Source: Methanomicrobiales archaeon (GTDB taxonomy: Archaea > Halobacteriota > Syntropharchaeia > Alkanophagales > Methanospirareceae). Taken from it: DNA of 11,011 bases. Within the stretch, counting starts at the first letter, position 1. Each line of letters begins with the position of its first letter. The position numbers were made by a program, and so were the translations under genes. The stretch is taken from the NCBI GenBank assembly GCA_003160755.1, contig QEXZ01000045.1, positions 1 to 11,011 of the forward strand, given 5' to 3'. Positions 5,223-11,011 of the stretch are shown here, piece after piece. A model generated the notes under the pieces. That model saw only the letters and a program-made list of their open reading frames with translations. It had not been told where the DNA came from and searched no databases.

Positions 5223-8200
5223 AGATAATTAGATTGTTAACCGTTTTCATCTTGTGCATGTTTCTATGCATCTCTATTTTTCAATGCGCATTACCCACTC
5301 AGGGAAAGGATAATAAATGCGATATGTGTTTTATTGTGGGTTCTGCTGGCTATAAAGGTCTGATCGCGGATGCTGCCGATGAGTTAGGTTTTAATGTTAC
5401 TGTTTACACAAGCGAAGAAATATCAAGAATACCAGCGAGTTTTAGAGGATACGATATTATTTTCCTGGAGATGTTGGGTTCGGAGTCTCAAATGGAAATA
5501 GAGAGCAGGATAAGGGAAGAAAAGGAAGCGGGAGCGAAAATAATTGCCATACACTCTGGAGAGACGGATTTAGGAAATGTGAACGTGAGTGAGCATCCCT
5601 GGATTGTGGAATACTTGGAAAATGGCGGAACGGAGAACGCAAAAAGGCTTTTGGTTTATCTGGCTGTTAAGTTCTGCGAGATGAAACTCGAAGTGAAAAC
5701 ACCGATGGTTTTGCCAGAAGATGCGATATACCATCCGGAAGCAAAGAAGCTTTTTGAAAGTTTAGATACGTATTTAGAATGGTATGAGCCTGAACCAGGC
5801 AAGCCTACCGCGGGAATATTGTTTTATAAGAGGTATTATGCAACTGGCGATTTAAAGGTCATTAATGAACTCATCGAGTCTCTCGAAGAAAGGGGAATAA
5901 ATGTGATTGCGGCGTATCAAAAAACGAATCCTTTCCTCCTTGAAGAAGCAAAACCGGATATCCTCCTTTCCATGAAATCTTTTAGAATAAGTTATTACTC
6001 TCCTGAAGAAGGGTTAAAGGATTTGGAAAGGATTGATGTCCCGGTTATGAATTTGATACAACTTTCTTCCGAAAATGAAACAGAATGGAGGGAAAGTGAG
6101 CAAGGGGTTTCATGGATAGGAATTCCATGGCAAATAGCTCAGCCGGAGTTAGATGGAACAATAGAGCATGTAGTAATAGGAGGGAAGTCAATTGACCCGG
6201 TAACTGGCTACTGGTATTACAATCCCATTCCAGACCAGATAAAATGGGTAGTAAACAGAACCATTTCCTGGATTGAACTCAGGAACAAAGATAATCCTGA
6301 GAAAAGAATAGCAGTTATATACTACAATCACGGAGGTGGGAAAGACAATTTTGGCGCATGTTATCTGAATATAGCACCAAGTTTGGAAAAGCTTCTTGGT
6401 GCGATGAAAAAAGAAGGTTACGGGGTGGAAGGAGAAGTTCCTAACGAAACTGAGTTCATTGATTTGATGATCCGTCAAGGGAGGAATATAGGCAGTTGGG
6501 CTCCAGGGGAACTCAAAAATATGGCAGAGAACGAACCTGTGGTCTTATTCCCGGTGAGTAAATACTCGGAGTGGTTTAATGGGCTTCCAAAAGAGAGTCG
6601 AGAGAAAGTAATAGAGAAATGGGGCAATCCTCCCGGAGATTTGATGGTGTATGAAAATACCACAGGGAAGTATTTTGTGTTCCCGGTAATAAAATTGGGG
6701 AAGATAATACTTGCTCCTCAGCCAACAAGGGGGATACTGCAGAATAACACAGCCCTATACCATGATAAAGAATTGGTTCCTCACCATCAATACATAGCCT
6801 TCTACTTCTGGCTTAACAGAGAATACAAAGCAGATGCGCTCATACACTTCGGAAAGCATGGAACACAGGAGTGGCTCCCAGGCAAAGAGAGTGGATTATC
6901 AATAGAAAGCTGCTGGCCTGCTATTTTAATACAGGATATGCCTGTCATTTATCCCTATGAGATGGATAACGTTGGTGAAGGGACACAAGCAAAGAGAAGA
7001 GGAAATGCAGTTATTGTGGACCATCTAACACCGCCAATCGAAAGCTCGGGATTATATGGAAACCTCTCTGAGCTTCATCAAAAGATACATCTCTACATGG
7101 ATACGACAGAACCTCGTCTTAAGGAAGAATATAGACAATCAATCTTGGACCTCTGTGAAGGGATTGGAATTGATGAAGACGTTAACTTCTCAGTAGAGGA
7201 GCTAAGAGAAGCGAAGTTAGAAGACTTTGAGAAGTTGGTGATAAGAGGAGAAGTGCACCAGTACCTTCACGAACTCTCTTCAGAATACATACCTTACGGC
7301 TTGCACACTTTGAGTCAGCCTCCTGAAGGAGAAAGACTAATTAAGATGGTAAAGTCAATGCTGAGAGCAGAATATGAAGAACATGTCGAGGCAGTTTATG
7401 ATATTGATCATTTCGCCCTTCTTGAAGGTAATAAAACAATGCTCGATGAACTCTTGGACGAGGTTATTATTAACAATACACCCATTGAGGAAGCCCAGTA
7501 TAAACTCTTAAGCACAATGTCAGACAACATAACAACTGATCTTGAACTCGCGCTAAAATATAGCGAGGCTATCGCTGGCTGCGATATTGAGATTCCCAGA
7601 GTATTAGAGGGCTTAGAAGGAAGGTATATCCCACCAAAAATAGGAAATGACCCAATTAGAAGTCCGGGGGCTATTCCTACTGGAAACAATTTCTATTCCT
7701 TTGATTCCAGAATCGTTCCCACAAAAGAAGCATGGAAAATAGGAAAAGAACTCGCAGACCAGCTAATAGCCGAACATCAGGAGAAGGAGGGGGCATATCC
7801 AAATAAAGTTGCTTTCGTGCTCTGGTCAGTAGAAACAATAAGACATCAGGGAATAACGGAGTCAGAGATTTTATACTTATTAGGAGCAAAGCCGGTGTGG
7901 GACGGGAGAGATAGAGTAGTGGACATCGAACTCATCAATTCTGAGGAGCTTGGAAGGCCAAGGATAGATGTTTTAGTTACCACTTCTGGACTTTATAGAG
8001 ATACGTTCCCGGATAAGGTAAGACTCATTGACAGGGCGGTTAAGCTTGTTTCTAACGCAACAGAAGAAGAATTCAGGAACTATGCACGAGAGAACTCTTT
8101 TTATATTTATACAAGCCTTCTAAAAGAAGGATATAACGAATCTGTGGCAACTAATCTCTCAAGGGCAAGGATATTTTCAGAATCACCAGGAGCATACGGA

Positions 8201-9187
8201 ACGAACTTAGATGATGCTGTGGCTGCCAGTAACACGTGGGAAAATGAGACGAAACTTGCCAATTTTTACATTAAAAGAATGAGCCACGTATATGGCGAGG
8301 ATACATGGGGCAATCAGCATGCAGGAGTATTTGAGGAGAATCTGAAAAGAGTAGATGTTGCATTACATAGTCAAAGCTCTAATATGAATGGCGTGATGGA
8401 CAACGATGATTACTTTCAATATCTGGGGGGATTAGCTTTAGCAGTAAGAAACACAAAAGGAGAAACACCCGACCTTTATATAAGCAATCAGAGGCTTCCC
8501 GGAGAAGAAAAAATCGAAGAGCTGAGCAACTATCTCATAAGGGAGCAACGAGCGAGATATTTCAGTCCGAAGTGGATCAGAGGGATGAAGGAGGAGGGGT
8601 ATGCAGGAGCGAGAGAGATGGCAAAATTCGTAGAGTACCAGTGGGGATGGGATGTAACAGTGCCTGAACTTATCACTGAAAGGATGTGGAATGAAACTTA
8701 TGAGGTCTATCTTAAGGACAAATATGATCTTGGATTGAAGGAATTTTTTGAAGAAAATCCTTATGCCTACCAATCCATCACTGCGAGAATGCTTGAGGTG
8801 TCAAGAAAAGGATACTGGCATCCTTCTGAAGAGGTTCTTAAGGAGCTTGCTAAGGAATATGCCGAATCTGTTGCTGAGCATGGAGTGACTTGCTGCCATC
8901 ATACTTGCGGAAACCCTCTTTTACGTGAATATATTGCCGGTATCCTTTCAGCCCCGGGAGTGATAAGCACTGGAACAGTGGTGAAGTATAATAAAGAAGT
9001 GCTGTCAGCAGCAGGAAAGGGCGGTATAGGAGAGGAAGAAGTGATAAAAGTAGGTAAAGTGATGGAAGAAGTAGAGGCAGAAGAAGGATTTCCTATTTCT
9101 GCTACTCCTCTGGTGGGGATTATAGCAGTTATAGTTATTCTCTTAGTCATCTATGCAGGCTACAAGCTCGGTGGTAGAAAAAGATAA
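5219..9187 (+). CDS. Extracytoplasmic, membrane-anchored CobN-type metal chelatase (HmuS-like)
   Basis: The product has 1322 residues, within the CobN/BchH size range. CobN-family blocks appear in order: TAGILFYKRYYATGDL (197-212), YYNHGGGKDNFGACYLN (368-384), the signature HFGKHGTQEWLPGKESGLS with His543, His547 and Glu551, and QAKRRGNAVIVDHLTPP (590-606). Cytoplasmic CobN inserts cobalt into hydrogenobyrinate diamide with the AAA+ partners CobS/CobT; no such partner is present here. This protein also has an N-terminal signal sequence (MKIIRLLTVFILCMFLCIS), a C-terminal membrane helix (about 1295-1316, TPLVGIIAVIVILLVIYAGY) followed by basic GGRKR, and at least 17 N-x-S/T sequons, so the bulk should lie outside the cell membrane. 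A CCHHTC cluster (1225-1230) could bind metal or redox cofactors. GGAGAGTGA at 5201-5209 is its ribosome binding site. With the ExbB/ExbD-like pair it may insert or remove a tetrapyrrole metal using ion-motive force. The family is certain; the direction of the reaction and the substrate are not. Confidence 0.88.
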   Translation: MKIIRLLTVFILCMFLCISIFQCALPTQGKDNKCDMCFIVGSAGYKGLIADAADELGFNVTVYTSEEISRIPASFRGYDIIFLEMLGSESQMEIESRIREEKEAGAKIIAIHSGETDLGNVNVSEHPWIVEYLENGGTENAKRLLVYLAVKFCEMKLEVKTPMVLPEDAIYHPEAKKLFESLDTYLEWYEPEPGKPTAGILFYKRYYATGDLKVINELIESLEERGINVIAAYQKTNPFLLEEAKPDILLSMKSFRISYYSPEEGLKDLERIDVPVMNLIQLSSENETEWRESEQGVSWIGIPWQIAQPELDGTIEHVVIGGKSIDPVTGYWYYNPIPDQIKWVVNRTISWIELRNKDNPEKRIAVIYYNHGGGKDNFGACYLNIAPSLEKLLGAMKKEGYGVEGEVPNETEFIDLMIRQGRNIGSWAPGELKNMAENEPVVLFPVSKYSEWFNGLPKESREKVIEKWGNPPGDLMVYENTTGKYFVFPVIKLGKIILAPQPTRGILQNNTALYHDKELVPHHQYIAFYFWLNREYKADALIHFGKHGTQEWLPGKESGLSIESCWPAILIQDMPVIYPYEMDNVGEGTQAKRRGNAVIVDHLTPPIESSGLYGNLSELHQKIHLYMDTTEPRLKEEYRQSILDLCEGIGIDEDVNFSVEELREAKLEDFEKLVIRGEVHQYLHELSSEYIPYGLHTLSQPPEGERLIKMVKSMLRAEYEEHVEAVYDIDHFALLEGNKTMLDELLDEVIINNTPIEEAQYKLLSTMSDNITTDLELALKYSEAIAGCDIEIPRVLEGLEGRYIPPKIGNDPIRSPGAIPTGNNFYSFDSRIVPTKEAWKIGKELADQLIAEHQEKEGAYPNKVAFVLWSVETIRHQGITESEILYLLGAKPVWDGRDRVVDIELINSEELGRPRIDVLVTTSGLYRDTFPDKVRLIDRAVKLVSNATEEEFRNYARENSFYIYTSLLKEGYNESVATNLSRARIFSESPGAYGTNLDDAVAASNTWENETKLANFYIKRMSHVYGEDTWGNQHAGVFEENLKRVDVALHSQSSNMNGVMDNDDYFQYLGGLALAVRNTKGETPDLYISNQRLPGEEKIEELSNYLIREQRARYFSPKWIRGMKEEGYAGAREMAKFVEYQWGWDVTVPELITERMWNETYEVYLKDKYDLGLKEFFEENPYAYQSITARMLEVSRKGYWHPSEEVLKELAKEYAESVAEHGVTCCHHTCGNPLLREYIAGILSAPGVISTGTVVKYNKEVLSAAGKGGIGEEEVIKVGKVMEEVEAEEGFPISATPLVGIIAVIVILLVIYAGYKLGGRKR

Positions 9188-9197
9188 AAATAAGAGC

Positions 9198-10526
9198 ATG
9201 ACAAGCATAAGTTCGGCTTTCGCAGTCGCAGGAACGCACAGTGGAGTGGGAAAGACCACGCTCGCTATCGGGCTTGTTTCCGCGTTTCGTCGCCGTGGAT
9301 ACGATGTCCAGCCGTTCAAAGCGGGTCCCGACTTCATAGACACGAGCCTGCACACGCTTGCCGCGGGAAAACCGTCAAGAAATCTTGATACTTTCATGAT
9401 GTCCCGTTCTGCGGTTATCCAGTCATTCAGGAAGAACACGTCGAAAGTGAACATAGTTGAGGGCGTTATGGGCCTCTTTGATGGCGCTTCCGCAGCCGCT
9501 GGAGGACAGGGGAGCACCTCGCACCTTGCGAAACTATTAGACATCCCGATAGTCCTCGTTGTTGATGCGTCCGGGCTTGCGGGGAGCGTTAGCGCATTAG
9601 TCCACGGGTACATGACCTTTGACCCTTCGCTAAAGTTCGCAGGCGTCATCTTGAACCGAGTTGGAAGTGAACGGCACCGGGAGCTACTTGAAGAGGCATT
9701 ACGAGGTGTCACGACCGTTTTTGGGGTTATTCCAAGGGACGAAGCCGTGAAAATCCCGGAAAGGCACTTAGGGCTTTTTATGGCACATGAGGTTGACCGC
9801 ACAGTATTGAACGGCTATTCAAAACTCGTAGAGGAGAATATAGATATGGATAGCTTGCTTGAAGCGACAGAGGTTGAGATTCCAGATGCAGAGCCAGAGT
9901 CACAGTTAAGGGCTGTTGATGGCGTCAGGATAGGCGTAGCGATGGACGAAGCGTTCTGTTTCTACTACCCGGAGAACTTAGACATCTTGCGTGATTTCGG
10001 CGCGGAAGTCGTCCCCTTCTCTCCGCTTCGGGACGCTTTACCTGACGTTGACGCTTTCTACATCGGTGGCGGCTATCCTGAACTATACGCAGAGCAACTG
10101 GAAGAGAACGGTTCGTTACGCGAGGCGCTTGTTGATGCGATTCGGCATGGGTCACCGCTCTACGCGGAATGCGGTGGCTTGCTTTACTGTCTTGAGCAAC
10201 TTGAAGACAAGGAGATGCTTGGCTTATTCAAAGGTTCTGCAAAACTCACAAACCGGCTCCATGCGGTGGGCTATGTCGAAGCGGTTGCCGTAGCGGACAA
10301 CCTTCTTTTTCAGAAAGGTGCGAGATTTCGCGGGCACGAGTTCCATTATTCCACGGTGAACGGAGTTATGGCGAAATTCGCATACGAACTTCTAAAAGGT
10401 GTCGGAATAAAGAGCAAAAAGGACGGAATCTTCAGAGAAAACGTTCTCGCTTCATACACGCATCTTCACGCATCGGGAAACGAGAAAGCGTTCATCAGGT
10501 TCCTGGAGGCTGCGGCTGCGAGGTGA
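9198..10526 (+). CDS. cbiA: Cobyrinate a,c-diamide synthase (CbiA family)
   Basis: This 442-residue cytoplasmic enzyme performs ATP- and glutamine-dependent amidation of the a and c side chains of (cob)yrinate. The N-terminal dethiobiotin-synthase-like domain has the P-loop GTHSGVGKT (12-20), FKAGPDFID (40-48) and EGVMGLFDG (88-96). The C-terminal class I glutamine amidotransferase domain has GGGYPELYA (290-298), the nucleophile Cys325 in AECGG, and YTHLHA (420-425) with the expected histidine. In methanogens the paralog CfbB does the same chemistry on Ni-sirohydrochlorin for coenzyme F430 and cannot be excluded, but the adjoining cbiP favours cobalamin. ATG 9198 (10 nt after the CobN-like stop) is chosen over ATG 9153, which would overlap that gene by 35 nt and add a non-family leader; neither has a good ribosome binding site. 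About 15 of its 25 arginine codons are CGN, against about 6 of 58 in the CobN-like gene. Confidence 0.88.
   Translation: MTSISSAFAVAGTHSGVGKTTLAIGLVSAFRRRGYDVQPFKAGPDFIDTSLHTLAAGKPSRNLDTFMMSRSAVIQSFRKNTSKVNIVEGVMGLFDGASAAAGGQGSTSHLAKLLDIPIVLVVDASGLAGSVSALVHGYMTFDPSLKFAGVILNRVGSERHRELLEEALRGVTTVFGVIPRDEAVKIPERHLGLFMAHEVDRTVLNGYSKLVEENIDMDSLLEATEVEIPDAEPESQLRAVDGVRIGVAMDEAFCFYYPENLDILRDFGAEVVPFSPLRDALPDVDAFYIGGGYPELYAEQLEENGSLREALVDAIRHGSPLYAECGGLLYCLEQLEDKEMLGLFKGSAKLTNRLHAVGYVEAVAVADNLLFQKGARFRGHEFHYSTVNGVMAKFAYELLKGVGIKSKKDGIFRENVLASYTHLHASGNEKAFIRFLEAAAAR
10520..10526 (+). promoter_or_regulatory. Ribosome binding site of cbiP overlapping the cbiA stop
   Basis: GAGGTGA ends 4 nt before ATG 10531 and contains the cbiA TGA stop, so cbiA and cbiP are translationally coupled. 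It fixes the cbiP start. Confidence 0.7.
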
Positions 10527-10530
10527 TAAA

Positions 10531-11011
10531 ATGTCGAAAAGGATAATGGTGCAGGGCACGGGGTCAGGCGTGGGCAAGAGTGTAATTGTGGCTGCGCTTT
10601 GCCGTATACTCACACAGGAAGGATACAAAGCTGCTCCATTCAAATCGCAGAATATGTCGCTTAACAGTTATGCTACGGCAGACGGTCTTGAAATAGGAAG
10701 AGCACAGGCATTTCAGGCGTTCGCCGCTCGTAAAGAGCCGACAGTGGAGATGAACCCTATTTTATTGAAACCCACAAGCGACACGGGCGCTCAGGTTATC
10801 GTGCGAGGGAAGCCCATAGGCAATATGACGGCAAGGGAATACCACGACTACAAACCCACAGCATTAAACCTCATACAGGACTGCTTTGAAAAACTGGACC
10901 GTGAAAACGATGTGGTGGTGATAGAAGGCGCAGGCAGTCCCGCAGAGGTGAACCTTCGCGAGAACGATGTCGTGAATATGAGCATCGCAAAACTTTTAGA
11001 CGCGCCCGTTG
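10531..11011 (+). CDS. cbiP: Cobyric acid synthase, N-terminal part (partial)
   Basis: The first 160 residues of CbiP/CobQ are present; the gene runs off the right edge. The enzyme amidates the b, d, e and g side chains of adenosylcobyrinate a,c-diamide in the cytoplasm, using ATP and glutamine. The dethiobiotin-synthase-like domain is clear: P-loop GTGSGVGKS (9-17), the strongly diagnostic FKSQNMSLNSY (37-47), EIGRAQAFQA (54-63), NPILLKPTSDTGAQVI and the EGAGSPAEVNL block near 136-146. The last two motifs separate it from CbiA. The C-terminal amidotransferase domain lies outside the window. The start follows cbiA by 4 nt with a good ribosome binding site, and the gene shares the CGN-rich arginine codon use of cbiA. 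Confidence 0.93.
   Translation, partial: MSKRIMVQGTGSGVGKSVIVAALCRILTQEGYKAAPFKSQNMSLNSYATADGLEIGRAQAFQAFAARKEPTVEMNPILLKPTSDTGAQVIVRGKPIGNMTAREYHDYKPTALNLIQDCFEKLDRENDVVVIEGAGSPAEVNLRENDVVNMSIAKLLDAPV

Noticed and set aside
5219..5300. Lipoprotein signal (lipobox) at the N-terminus of the CobN-like protein
   Set aside because: The residues before the candidate cysteine (SIFQ-C) do not fit the lipobox, which needs a small residue just before Cys; a C-terminal anchor is present instead.
9153..9197. ATG 9153 as the cbiA start
   Set aside because: It would overlap the CobN-like gene by 35 nt, has no ribosome binding site and adds a leader not expected in CbiA.
9143..9802. Minus-strand open frame of 219 codons antisense to cbiA
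   Set aside because: Ser/Thr/Pro-rich shadow with no motifs; the cbiA P-loop and Walker-like blocks on the other strand explain the frame.

Overview
The window looks archaeal and most likely euryarchaeal, from a methanogen, an ANME-type methanotroph or a relative. The evidence is TATA-like boxes about 26 nt ahead of probable transcription starts, GGAGGTGA-type ribosome binding sites, AGA/AGG-dominated arginine codons in most genes, and anaerobic-type cobalamin genes (cbiA, cbiP). It also carries the gene set DUF2162 / MotA-TolQ-ExbB / DUF2149 / CobN-like, which I know mainly from methanogenic archaea and some anaerobic bacteria. The lineage is inferred; there is no rRNA or tRNA in the window.

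Left part (1-3288). The end of an unidentified gene (2-103, +) converges on a two-gene minus-strand operon. That operon encodes an anthranilate-phosphoribosyltransferase (TrpD)-like protein with altered active-site motifs (2274-1159) and, 1 nt later, a zinc-dependent medium-chain dehydrogenase (1157-111). A 93-bp divergent promoter region separates it from a plus-strand gene for an unusual fusion: an N-terminal ribbon-helix-helix DNA-binding domain joined to an AIR-synthase/HypE/SelD-like domain. This promoter holds a TTTTTAAAT box usable in both directions, a TTACA-CA-TGTAA inverted repeat and helically spaced TGTA motifs, so the fusion protein may control itself and the divergent operon.

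Middle (3289-9187). A promoter region leads into a 51-codon Cys-rich ORF that looks like a decayed N-terminus of a Dph6-type ATP pyrophosphatase. It overlaps the first gene of a tight cluster in which consecutive genes overlap by 4, 22, 23 and 4 nt. The cluster encodes a seven-helix DUF2162 membrane protein, an ExbB/TolQ-like channel protein, a DUF2149 protein that I read as ExbD/TolR-like, and a 1322-residue CobN-type chelatase. The chelatase has a signal peptide, at least 17 N-glycosylation sequons and a C-terminal membrane anchor, so it probably sits outside the cytoplasmic membrane. This is the most interesting system here: an extracytoplasmic metallo-tetrapyrrole chelatase or dechelatase apparently coupled to an ion-motive-force motor instead of the usual ATP-using CobST/ChlID partners. 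It resembles the HmuS-associated part of bacterial hmu heme-utilisation operons.

Right part (9198-11011). cbiA (cobyrinate a,c-diamide synthase) and the start of cbiP (cobyric acid synthase) follow immediately. Their codon use differs markedly from that of the CobN-like gene, with many more CGN arginine codons, so they probably have another history or expression level. Their presence suggests the middle cluster serves cobalt or corrinoid metabolism, although this rests on proximity only. No gene-free stretch exceeds 300 bases, and I see no CRISPR array, insertion sequence or riboswitch.
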